DNA from: Populus alba
Lineage: Eukaryota; Streptophyta; Magnoliopsida; Malpighiales; Salicaceae
Length of the DNA: 64,000 nucleotides
NCBI RefSeq assembly: GCF_005239225.2
Contig: NC_133289.1
Location: 8,253,501 to 8,317,500, forward strand
Direction of reading: 5' to 3'
Shown: piece by piece, positions 38,480 to 50,787 of the stretch
How the letters are laid out: every line of letters begins with the position of its first letter
How positions within the stretch are numbered: position 1 is the first letter of the stretch
The notes under the pieces: model-generated
Database searches by the model: none
Seen by the model: the letters and a program-made list of their open reading frames with translations, nothing else
What the model was told of the DNA's origin: nothing
Program-made: the position numbers and the translations under genes

Positions 38480-41400
38480 TAAAATAATATAAATAATATT
38501 TTGATACGTTGAGTAATTTAGAATAGTTTTTTCGTAATCTTAAATTTTGATTACTAATGCAGTAAAGTTTTCAAAGATGTAATCAACTTATTTTACCTTT
38601 TAAATCTTGATTAAGAAAACAAAGAAGTGCAAGTAATTGGTTTGCCAGTAGTGCTAACCCATACTAATCATGTTTAGAGCGTGACAAAGGGAGTCTTGTG
38701 GATAAGCTTAAGGGCCACTTGGAAGATTAAATTACATTATTATTATTATTATTATTTGACTTTCTATTGTTTCCCTCCCCCACTTGTCGTCTAAACCAGG
38801 GGTTTGTACCATAGTATAAGCCACCATCCCACTTATTAACGTCATTACACAAGTGGAAACCAAATTTGATAAGTAATCATCATGTATCCAGCAGCAATTT
38901 TAACTCTCGAAAGGGCCCATTAAAGAGAAAAATAATGTAGAATTGATCAAAGGTATAGCGGTGGTCAAATCATACCACCACACATTCAATTAGTAGTAAT
39001 CCTATTGAGATCCAAACATATGAAAAAAGACCTGCAGTTTCTATAAAAAAAAAAAGAAAAGAAAAAAGAAAAGAAACGTAGATGGACACATTCAGAGAAC
39101 GACTCTTTCATGACATAACAGAACCCTCCAATGCAAGGAGAGGTCCATGTCAATAAGCTTTCACTAGACGATGCCTTGCTTATCGTCGGCAGGCTTTTGT
39201 TGCCTAATTTCACAATCCACAGATTAATTTCTAAGGAAATATCGTAGAAGCAAAAACAAACCAAAATAAAATCATTGACAGCAGTTGAAGACTGAGAAGC
39301 AACCATTTTGCTTGCTTATATCGCCGACATGTCTTCAACAATAGATAAAGAAAGAACGACGAAGTCATTTAAAATGGAGGATTGGAGACATTGAACATGT
39401 TTTGTAAGCCGAGTTCCCAAGCCAGAAGTCCACGACCCTTTTGGTCATTGGTCGACAAATGAGAATACAATTCTTAGGAAATTAGTGGGACTAATAATAG
39501 TTGATTTCACTCTTTCGGACTTGTTAGTTCCCATCTTTTTCTTTCTTTCTTCTTTTGCATTTTCAGTTCCTTTCTTGTCTCACGTGGATACACGGTGTTG
39601 GAGAGTCAAGGAGTTGCTATCTTCTTATTTAGTTCAGGGTTGTTAAAAACCTAGTTATATTGATTTTATCAAAGATTCTAAGGATAAAAAACTGATTGTA
39701 GTTAAAAAAAATATTAGTATTCTTAACATATTCTACATGAGATAAGTTACATTGTGTGATTTGAATATGGTATAAAGGTTTTTATGTGTTTTTAAGTGGT
39801 GGTGTATTTAAGGTTTAAGATGGAGATTTATTCATGTGAATAAGTTTAGTATTTTAAAATTATTATGGGCTCGTGTGCTAAAATAAATTCTTGTAGAAAA
39901 TGTTTATGTAAGTGCCCTGACAAGATTTACCTATCCGGAAAGACATAAAGGATCTTCACAATTCATGTGTTGTGGTAAAAAATACTTTCAATTAAAATTG
40001 ATAAATATTCTGAATAATTCTTAGAATTTTGTAGTCAATTAGTGATATTTAAATATTAGCTTACTTATAGGTTCAATATTTATACCAAAATCTTGACCAT
40101 TAATTCTCATGAATTAAATTTTATTGAGTTATTGAAATATTGGTCAAATTCTCATGGAATCAATAAACTGATTATTAAATTTAAAATGCATGCAAATATA
40201 TATTTTTTGAATTCTGTATGGAAATACTAAAACACCATGTATTTTATTTTCTTTAAATAAGGTATGTTTCTTATTATCTTGAGAGACTTGGTCGTATGTA
40301 ACATGCAAAGCAAAGATATTTTTATTTTTTGTATTTTTATAAGGTCATGTTTAGCAAAACCTATTTTTTTGAAATAAAACTGCTCAAAACAAAACTAAGG
40401 GATGTTTTCCATACGCACCCTTAAACCAAAGAAACTTTAACAATAACAAAAAAAAGGCAAAACAAACAAAACTTAATGATTAACCTGGTTTTGACTCGAT
40501 TGGGTTGACCAAAATAAAGACCCAAAACCAAAACATACTCAACATAAAAACAATATAAAAACTGAAAAATTTCTCTAGAAAAATAGATCAAACACAGTAA
40601 GAATGAAAAACATCAAGAACATTCAAACCTAAACTCAACAACATGAACATCAAACCAGACCAGATCTCAAGCAATAAAAGGCATGGTTTTATTCATGATC
40701 ACACATGGATAAAAAAATCTAGTGTTAATTTGCTTCGATTATTATTCAAACATCATGATTTTAGCACAATGAATTTCGGTTCAAAACCAAAATCCTAATA
40801 TTAAAAACTATTTAAAACATGTTGTTAATGACAATGAACACCAAATTATTGATTAATCAAAAGTTTATGTGTAAGGAAATGGACAAAAATAGTTTAAATC
40901 AAGGGGCTAAAGCAATGTTCTTCTCAAGAATACAAAGAACACTGACTTAAACTCAAAAAACCCAGTCATTTGTCCAAACCTAGAATCACTATTTTTTACC
41001 TCTAAAACATGTTTTCTTAGTTCCAATAAGACATATTACCAAAATCAAGCATACTTGAATCAAAAGACTCACAAAAAACAACAAATCATTATAAAAAGCA
41101 TCAAATTTCATTTGCCAAAACTGTTAATCTAATACAACCTACATATTTAGGCAATTTAGGATTCAAAATATCTTTCTAAACCTTAACAAGAACCAAATAA
41201 CACTTAAAAACCCAGAAACATGCATTAACTAAACCAGAGAAACATCATAACCTTGCTGCCACATTTGACAAATTTCAAATCAAACTCAAATGCAAACATA
41301 ATGTATTAAGACAATCAGCAACATGATAGAACATTCAAAACATTGTATTTAAATAATAAAAATCAATTCAGCAGGCCTTATGGACTTCATTTCTAAGGTT

Positions 41401-43677
41401 TGCAAGGATATACCTTCCAAACTTGAAATCTTCAAATAAGAATGAATTTCTAATGCTGCCTTTCTTTTTTCTTATCTCCAAACCCAATAAAAACAAATCG
41501 AATCCTTGAGATCATGAACTTGATTGGATTACTTAAACCTTAACCAAAATTTATTTCCCATTGTTTTTCCTTCATTTCTCCCCCATCTATTTCTCCTTTA
41601 TTTACCTCTTATTTCATAGGATAACTGAAAGCTTTTAGATGAGTTTGTTAGGATTTTAACAAAATAAAACTAGGTTGGTTTCACCATAAGATCAATGGTT
41701 TTGAATTTAGGTAGTTTTGTAACAAACTTGGAGGCTAAGATGAAGTGTTTTTGGCCTTTTGATCTTGAGATAAAGGTTTTAAATCCTTGATAAGAACCAT
41801 CTGGGAGTTTTTTTAAGTGTGAACACATTAAAGAGTTTGATGGTTTTGTGCAAATGAGTGTCTCAGTTAAGGCTAGCTGGTTTGGTCACTTTCGTGGCTT
41901 CATTAGAGTAACTCTAACGTCAACATTGCCTGAATCCACCTAAACTTGGCAGAGGGGTGCATATATTTATGCTGAATCCATTCTTGCTTAATTTAAAGGT
42001 TTGTAACTCTACATTCATTCATTTGGAAGTATGAACTTAATCAGAATGGAATATGAAAATATAGTGGTGGTTGATCATAAACAAAATGTTGAGATCATTG
42101 GAGAAAATGGGATGCAAATGTTTAATTTCATGGAAATAGAGTTGTTGAGGGAGTATTTTTCAGTTGAATGGTGGTGGTTATAGCTTGAAAAGTGGTTAGA
42201 AACACCACATTCATTCATCTGAAAATGCCTATTTCATCAGCCAAAACAACCGAAGAATAAGATGCATAATAGCCGAACGACGCGTCATCTACGCTAAACC
42301 TTAAAAATTAGGGTTTTTAATTTGGGATTTGGAAAACTTCAATTTAATCCCTATTCTTTCAATTTCTTTTAATTTCACCGGTAATTTCCTCTTGAACTCC
42401 TAATTTTATGCAATTTCATCCATGTCAAACTCATTTATCAGCCCCAAATTTAAGTGTCTTTTACAATTTGTTTCTTGGTTTCTGATTTTGTTCAATTGAA
42501 CTCCTAGACGACCATTAAACTTTTAATTTTCTTTAATTTGACCCTTGATTTCACCAATTTCAATCCTCAAAGTCGTGTTATTGTAAATTGGTCCTTAGAC
42601 ATGAAATTTTTTAATTAAACCCTTAATCAGCCTTCAAACTTTAAATTTCTTTTAATTAAACCTTTGATTACAACAATTTGCATCCTTCAAGCTTCATTTA
42701 AGTCCCTAATCTTTCAATCTTTGTGTAATGACCCAAATTAAGTATCTAAACTTGATTTTTAATAATTTAGTCTTTGGTTGAATCTTTAACTCTCATTAAA
42801 AGTTTAATTAAGTCCTTAAACTTAATTAATTCTTTAAATTTTGGCCAAATTGACTTTAAAACTCATTTTTACTCCAATTAAATTCTTAATTAACTCAATT
42901 AAACCCATTAAAAGTTTAATTAAGTTGTTAAACTTAACTAATTCTTCTAATTTTAGTCAACTAGGATTTCAAACTTAAATTTTTGCTTCAAATCAATTTT
43001 TTTCTCAACCTATCTTGTCGAAGTGTCCCAAACTGACTATTCTTCCAACTTTTTAATCTTCTGAGGTTTAAGGCTTATCTCCTTATATTCTAAAAAATAT
43101 ATTTTTTGGTTTTAAATATCTAATTTTTTTTTCAACTTTTAAGAAAAAAAAATACACAAATAATTTCAGGGTATAAAAAAAAAAGATTATGACATTTCTT
43201 TTCAACCCAGACAGAACCACCTCTTGGCCATGAACTAGTCTAAATTAACATGATAGTTTGAGATCTCGGTTCTTCAATGGCCAAATCCTACTACTATATT
43301 TAGTTGTTTCTAGTTTATTGTTATGAGTCAGATAAAAAAGATTAACTTACTAAAAAATGTCTAGGTTATGAAAAATTATTTAGCATTGTTATTAAACATT
43401 TTTCAATTGATTAATTTTGAAATCTCTCTACATGACTATTTTTCTAGCCTAACTTTAAAATTAAAACGTGTAGAAGTTGCACTGATATGACCTGGTTAGC
43501 TTAGCCGGTCTAAAAGCAAACCAATCGATGGTAAAAAAAGTTAGAGGATAACATTGACAGAAAAAAACTATTGATACAGCTCCTTGCCTAGCCCAGGTTT
43601 AAAATGAAAACTGTATGGGAGTTTCCTTGACATGTCCTGGTTAACTTGGATGGTTCAAAGGCAACCCGACCAACAAG
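38480..43677. repeat. 5.2-kb tandem direct duplication, copy A
   Basis: The whole interval recurs head to tail at 43678-48877. The unit contains, left to right: an (ATT)n run near 38737, a 106-codon minus-strand open frame of unknown nature (38986-39306), about 0.5 kb related to 49425-49990, a long AT-rich block, a section at about 42300-42990 built of degenerate TTTAATTAA..CCTTAA words, and a degenerate tandem array at the right end (43445-43677). No transposase or polyprotein is present. The content looks like old LTR-type repeat sequence plus some single-copy DNA. Confidence 0.95.
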
Positions 43678-46600
43678 TAAAATAATATAAATAATATTTT
43701 GATACGTTGAGTAATTTAGAATAGTTTTTTCGTAATCTTAAATTTTGATTACTAATGCAGTAAAGTTTTCAAAGATGTAATCAACTTATTTACCTTTTAA
43801 ATCTTGATTAAGAAAACAAAGAAGTGCAAGTAATTGGTTTGCCAGTAGTGCTAACCCATACTAATCATGTTTAGAGCGTGACAAAGGGAGTCTTGTGGAT
43901 AAGCTTAAGGCCACTTGGAAGATTAAATTACATTATTATTATTATTATTATTTGACTTTCTATTGTTTCCCTCCCCCACTTGTCGTCTAAACCAGGGGTT
44001 TGTACCATAGTATAAGCCACCATCCCACTTATTAACGTCATTACACAAGTGGAAACCAAATTTGATAAGTAATCATCATGTATCCAGCAGCAATTTTAAC
44101 TCTCGAAAGGGCCCATTAAAGAGAAAAATAATGTAGAATTGATCAAAGGTATAGCGGTGGTCAAATCATACCACCACACATTCAATTAGTATTAATCCTA
44201 TTGAGATCCAAACATATGAAAAAAGACCTGCAGTTTCTATAAAAAAAAAAAGAAAAGAAAAAAGAAAAGAAACGTAGATGGACACATTCAGAGAACGACT
44301 CTTTCATGACATGACAGAACCCTCCAATGCAAGGAGAGGTCCCTGTCAATAAGCTTTCACTAGACGATGCCTTGCTTATCGTCGGCAGGCTTTTGTTGCC
44401 TAATTTCACAATCCACAGATTAATTTCTAAGGAAATATCGTAGAAGCAAAAACAAACCAAAATAAAATCATTGACAGCAGTTGAAGAGTGAGAAGCAGCC
44501 ATTTTGCTTGCTTATATCGCCGACATGTCTTCAACAATAGATAAAGAAAGAACGACGAAGTCATTTAAAATGGAGGATTGGAGACATTGAACATGTTTTG
44601 TAAGCTGAGTTCCCAAGCCAGAAGTCCACGACCCTTTTGGTCATTGGTCGACAAATGAGAATACAATTCTTAGGAAATTAGTGGGACTAATAATAGTTGA
44701 TTTCACTCTTTTGGGCTTGTAGTTCCCATCTTTTTCTTTCTTTCTTCTTTTGCATTTTCAGTTCCTTTCTTGTCTCACGTGGATACACGGTGTTGGAGAG
44801 TCAAGGAGTTGCTATCTTCTTATTTAGTTCAGGGTTGTTAAAAACCAAGTTATATTGATTTTATCAAAGATTTTAAGGATAAGAAATTGATTGTAGTTAA
44901 AAAAAAATATTATCATCTTTAACATACCCTACATGAGATAAGTTGCATTATGTGATTTGAATATGGTATAAGGATTTTTATGTGTTTTTAAGCGGTGGTG
45001 TATTTAAGGTTTAAGATGGAGATTTATTTGTGTGAATAAGTTTAGTATTTCAAAATTATTATGGGCTTGTGTGCTAAAATGAATTCTTGTAGAAAATGTT
45101 CATGCAGGTGCCATGACAAGGTTTACCTATCCGGGAAGACATAAAGGATTTTCACAATTCATGTGTTGTGGTGAAAAATACTTTCAATTAAAATTGATGA
45201 ATATTCTGAATAATTCTTAGAATTTTGTAGTCAATTATTGATATTTAAATATTAGCTTACTTATAGGTTCAATACTTATACCAAAATCTTGACCATTAAT
45301 TCTCATGAATTAAATTTTATTGAGTTATTGAAATATTGGTCAAATTCTCATGGAATCAATAAACTGATTATTAAATTTAAAATGCATGCAAATATATATT
45401 TTTTGAATTCTGTATGGAAATACTAAAAACACCATGTATTTTATTTTCTTTAAATAAGGTATGTTTCTTATTATCTTGAGAGACTTGGTCGTATGTAACA
45501 TGCAAAGCAAAGATATTTTTATTTTTTGTATTTTTATAAGGTCATGTTTAGCAAAACCTATTTTTTTGAAATAAAACTGCTCAAAACAAAAACTAAGGGA
45601 TGTTTTCCATACGCACCCTTAAACCAAAGAAACTTTAACAATAACAAAAAAAAGGCAAAACAAACAAAACTTAATGATTAACCTGGTTTTGACTCGATTG
45701 GGTTGACCAAAATAAAGACCCAAAACCAAAACATACTCAACATAAAAACAATATAAAAACTGAAAAAATTTCTCTAGAAAAAATAGATCAAACACAGTAA
45801 GAATGAAAAACATCAAGAACATTCAAACCTAAACTCAACAACATGAACATCAAACCAGACCAGATCTCAAGCAATAAAAGGCATGGTTTTATTCATGATC
45901 ACACATGGATAAAAAAATCTAGTGTTAATTTGCTTCGATTATTATTCAAACATCATGATTTTAGCACAATGAATTTCGGTTCAAAACCAAAATCCTAATA
46001 TTAAAAACTATTTAAAACATGTTGTTAATGACAATGAACACCAAATTATTGATTAATCAAAAGTTTATGTGTAAGGAAATGGACAAAAATAGTTTAAATC
46101 AAGGGGCTAAAGCAATGTTCTTCTCAAGAATACAAAGAACACTGACTTAAACTCAAAAAACCCAGTCATTTGTCCAAACCTAGAATCACTATTTTTTACC
46201 TCTAAAACATGTTTTTCTTAGTTCCAATAAGACATATTACCAAAATCAAGCATACTTGAATCAAAAGACTCACAAAAAACAACAAATCATTATAAAAAGC
46301 ATCAAATTTCATTTGCCAAAACTGTTTAATCTAATACAACCTACATATTTAGGCAATTTAGGATTCAAAAATATCTTTCTAAACCTTAACAAGAACCAAA
46401 TAACACTTAAAAACCCAGAAACATGCATTAACTAAACCAGAGAAACATCATAACCTTGCTGCCACATTTGACAAATTTCAAATCAAACTCAAATGCAAAC
46501 ATAATGTATTAAGACAATCAGCAACATGATAGAACATTCAAAACATTGTATTTAAATAATAAAAATCAATTCAGCAGGCCTTATGGACTTCATTTCTAAG

Positions 46601-48877
46601 GTTTGCAAGGATATACCTTCCAAACTTGAAATCTTCAAATAAGAATGAATTTCTAATGCTGCCTTTCTTTTTTCTTATCTCCAAACCCAATAAAAACAAA
46701 TCGAATCCTTGAGATCATGAACTTGATTGGATTACTTAAACCTTAACCAAAATTTATTTCCCATTGTTTTTCCTTCATTTCTCCCCCATCTATTTCTCCT
46801 TTATTTACCTCTTATTTCATAGGATAACTGAAAGCTTTTAGATGAGTTTGTTAGGATTTTAACAAAATAAAACTAGGTTGGTTTCACCATAAGATCAATG
46901 GTTTTGAATTTAGGTAGTTTTGTAACAAACTTGGAGGCTAAGATGAAGTGTTTTTGGCCTTTTGATCTTGAGATAAAGGTTTTTAAATCCTTGATAAGAA
47001 CCATCTGGGAGTTTTTTTAAGTGTGAACACATTAAAGAGTTTGATGGTTTTGTGCAAATGAGTGTCTCAGTTAAGGCTAGCTGGTTTGGTCACTTTCGTG
47101 GCTTCATTAAAGTAACTCTAACGTCAACATTGCCTGAATCCACCTAAACTTGGCAGAGAGGTGCATATATTTATGCTGAATCCATTCTTGCTTAATTTAA
47201 AGGTTTGTAACTCTACATTCATTCATTTGGAAGTATGAACTTAATCAGAATGGAATATGAAAATATAGTGGTGGTTGATCATAAACAAAATGTTGAGATC
47301 ATTGGAGAAAATGGGATGCAAATGTTTAATTTCATGGAAATAGAGTTGTTGAGGGAGTATTTTTCAGTTGAATGGTGGTGGTTATAGCTTGAAAAGTGGT
47401 TAGAAACACCACATTCATTCATCTGAAAATGCCTATTTCATCAGCCAAAACAACCGAAGAATAAGATGCATAATAGCCGAACGACGCGTCATCTACGCTA
47501 AACCTTAAAAATTAGGGTTTTTAATTTGGGATTTGGAAAACTTCAATTTAATCCCTATTCTTTCAATTTCTTTTAATTTCACCGGTAATTTCCTCTTGAA
47601 CTCCTAATTTTATGCAATTTCATCCATGTCAAACTCATTTATCAGCCCCAAATTTAAGTGTCTTTTACAATTTGTTTCTTGGTTTCTGATTTGTTCAATT
47701 GAACTCCTAGACGACCATTAAACTTTTAATTTTCTTTAATTTGACCCTTGATTTCACCAATTTCAATCCTCAAAGTCGTGTTTTTGTAAATTGGTCCTTA
47801 GACATGAAATTTTTTAATTAAACCCTTAATCAGCCTTCAAACTTTAAATTTCTTTTAATTAAACCTTTGATTACAACAATTTGCATCCTTCAAGCTTCAT
47901 TTAAGTCCCTAATCTTTCAATCTTTGTGTAATGACCCAAATTAAGTATCTAAACTTGATTTTTAATAATTTAGTCTTTGGTTGAATCTTTAACTCTCATT
48001 AAAAGTTTAATTAAGTCCTTAAACTTAATTAATTCTTTAAATTTTGGCCAAATTGACTTTAAAACTCATTTTTACTCCAATTAAATTCTTAATTAACTCA
48101 ATTAAACCCATTAAAAGTTTAATTAAGTTGTTAAACTTAACTAATTCTTCTAATTTTAGTCAACTAGGATTTCAAACTTAAATTTTTGCTTCAAATCAAT
48201 TTTTTTCTCAACCTATCTTGTCGAAGTGTCCCAAACTGACTATTCTTCCAACTTTTTAATCTTCTGAGGTTTAAGGCTTATCTCCTTATATTCTAAAAAT
48301 ATATTTTTTGGTTTTAAATATCTAATTTTTTTTTCAACTTTTAAGAAAAAAAATACACAAATAATTTCAGGGTATAAAAAAAAAGATTATGACATTTCTT
48401 TTCAACCCAGACAGAACCACCTCTTGGCCATGAACTAGTCTAAATTAACATGATAGTTTGAGATCTCGGTTCTTCAATGGCCAAATCCTACTACTATATT
48501 TAGTTGTTTCTAGTTTATTGTTATGAGTCAGATAAAAAAAATTAACTTACTAAAAAATGTCTAGGTTATGAAAAATTATTTAGCATTGTTATTAAACATT
48601 TTTCAATTGATTAATTTTGAAATCTCTCTACATGACTATTTTTCTAGCCTAACTTTAAAATTAAAACGTGTAGAAGTTGCACTGATATGACCTGGTTAAC
48701 TTAGCCGGTCTAAAAGCAAACCAATCGATGGTAAAAAAAGTTAGAGGATAACATTGACAGAAAAAAACTATTGATACAGCTCCTTGCCTAGCCCAGGTTT
48801 AAAATGAAAACTGTATGGGAGTTTCCTTGACATGTCCTGGTTAACTTGGATGGTTCAAAGGCAACCCGACCAACAAG
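43678..48877. repeat. 5.2-kb tandem direct duplication, copy B
   Basis: Second copy of 38480-43677, directly abutting it. The word TAAAA occurs at the left start (38480), at the junction (43678) and at the right end (48878), consistent with joining through 5 bases of shared sequence. The 106-codon frame is kept at 44182-44502 with five amino-acid changes. Divergence from copy A is very uneven along the unit (see findings). Confidence 0.95.
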
Positions 48878-49060
48878 TAAAAAAAAAATTGAGGATGAAA
48901 TTGAGAAAAAACGATGAGATTGGTATAAAAAAGACTTATATACCCGACTCTTTGTTTAGCCAAGATTTAAAATTAAAATATGTGAAAGTTACTCTAACAT
49001 GATCCAATCAACTTGATCAGTCTAAAGACAACCCAAACGATTATTAAAAAAGTATGAATA
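48655..49060. repeat. Degenerate tandem array, units about 145-170 bases
   Basis: Three related units begin TTAAAATTAAAACGTG (48655), TTAAAATGAAAACTG (48799) and TTAAAATTAAAATATG (48968). Each runs on into GACCTGGTTAACTT-like and AAGGCAACCCGACC-like words. The first two also occur at 43450-43677. The right breakpoint of the large duplication lies inside the second unit. Confidence 0.7.
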
Positions 49061-49424
49061 TGAAATTTAGAAGAAAATTGATGAAATTGAAAGGGAAAAA
49101 AGGGAAATGACAAAAAAAAAAAAGTTGAATTGAAAAAACAAATTGGAGCATGCCAGATCTTAAAGTATAGAAAGGCAATGAATTTTGGTATAGTAATATC
49201 TTTTCTATTCGTTTTACTTTTTAGTACTCTAACATTTAATTTGGTATTTTTACTATAATTCAAAACCTAATTCCACCTAATTAAGTTGTAGAAGGATGTA
49301 ATTAAAATGATAAAATAGTTTGAAAACATTTTTTTTAAAAAAAATGTCCTTCATTATTTATATAAACATTGAAGCTCCATGATGTTTGTCACACATGGCG
49401 TGCTGACGTGGCGAGGCATCGGGA

Positions 49425-49990
49425 TTAAGGAGTCGTCACCTAATTATTTGGTTCAGGGTCACTAGGAGACTTAGATGGATTGATCTTATATGAAATTTTA
49501 GGGTAAAGGATTGGTTATAGCTAGAGAATGTATTAATACCTCTAGTGCACCTTACCTGAGGTAAACTGCATTCTATGGTCTAAATATGACTTAAAGTTAT
49601 TGATGGGTTCCTAACTGATGTTTTTCCTAAGGCTTAAAATAAAGATTTACGCTCATGAATAAATCTAACTTTTTAAATTTATTATAGGCTTGTATATCCA
49701 AATAAATTTTTATGGAAAAATCTATGTAGGTGCCCTAACAGTGTTCATCTATCTTGGAAGATGAAAGAGTTTTTCACAGCTCGTATATTATGGTGAAAAA
49801 TACTCCCAATTAAAATTAGTGAACATCTAAAATAATTCTGAAAATTTATTAGTCAACTTCTAATATTTAAATATCAGTCCATTTGTAGGTCCAACATTAA
49901 TATCAAAATGTTGATCATTAATTTTCATGAAAAAATGTTTTTAGTGTAGTTAAAATATTGACCAAATCCTTAAAAAATTTTACAAACTTG
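49425..49990. repeat. Diverged third relative of part of the 5.2-kb unit
   Basis: Matches 39600-40170 (copy A) and 44800-45340 (copy B) in order through many words, e.g. AGGTGCC near 49727, GGTGAAAAATAC near 49791, ATATTTAAATATCAG near 49860. It shows that this stretch belongs to a dispersed family older than the duplication. Confidence 0.75.
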
Positions 49991-50167
49991 TTGTAAATTC
50001 CAAACAAAAAATACAAAGAAAAATCAACACAAGTATTTTCTAAAACCAAGCTAAACAAACATTTTTTTTTCTCTTTTTTTGATAATTAAAATGCAATTTT
50101 TGCAAGTACTGGGCTGTGTACAAAAATCAATTTTTTTAATTTTTAAATGAAATTATTTTTTTAAGGC

Positions 50168-50242
50168 CATGTTTGGCAAAATTATATTTTCCTTAAAAAC
50201 AAAGCTGTTGAAATAGATCTACGAGCTTGTTTGCCAAACATG
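50168..50242. repeat. Short element with 13-bp inverted ends
   Basis: CATGTTTGGCAAA at 50168-50180 is repeated in perfect inverse form at 50230-50242. A related left arm (CATGTTTAGCAAA) occurs at 40346-40358 and again in copy B. It may be a tiny foldback element or the end of a MITE. Confidence 0.5.
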
Positions 50243-50787
50243 TCGTTAAACCACCTCATTTGACAAAATCATTGGCAAACTAGATCACACAAGCTGAGAC
50301 GTATCTCTTCGTTTTGGACTTTTAAAGGTTCTATTGACAAGCAGCAGCAAGTAGAACTAGAAGAGACTTAACCAGAAAATGGAGGCAAAAATGACTATTT
50401 GGTAAATCTAAAAGATTTGTGTAAATGAGATGTAAATTCCACAAGATTTCAAACAAGCAGAATCCTGTAACATTTACGAAAAGCTCGAAACTATATGGAA
50501 GCTAGGAACGAGCTTTCCTCTGGTTCACAATGGCAGTGAACACTCAACGAGAACCTTCCCACTAGCCTATGACCCTTCCATCTGGCAAAATTGCTGGCAA
50601 ATCTCTGTTTCTTTTCAAGCAGGGCTAAACCACGTGCAGCTGGACCATCTCAGAAGCAGCCTGATCATAAATGAAACTATGCCAACAGCATGTCTACTCT
50701 GGCTGATGGACCACATGTCAAGCACAGCAGGAGGTGGCTCTTGATAATAACCATAGAAATTAAAAATCAATTGCTGACGTTTGAGAA

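Noticed and set aside
38986..39306. A possible gene inside the 5.2-kb duplicated unit
   Set aside because: No family match, a Phe-rich low-complexity tail, and all differences between copies change the protein. Kept only as a finding, not as a CDS.
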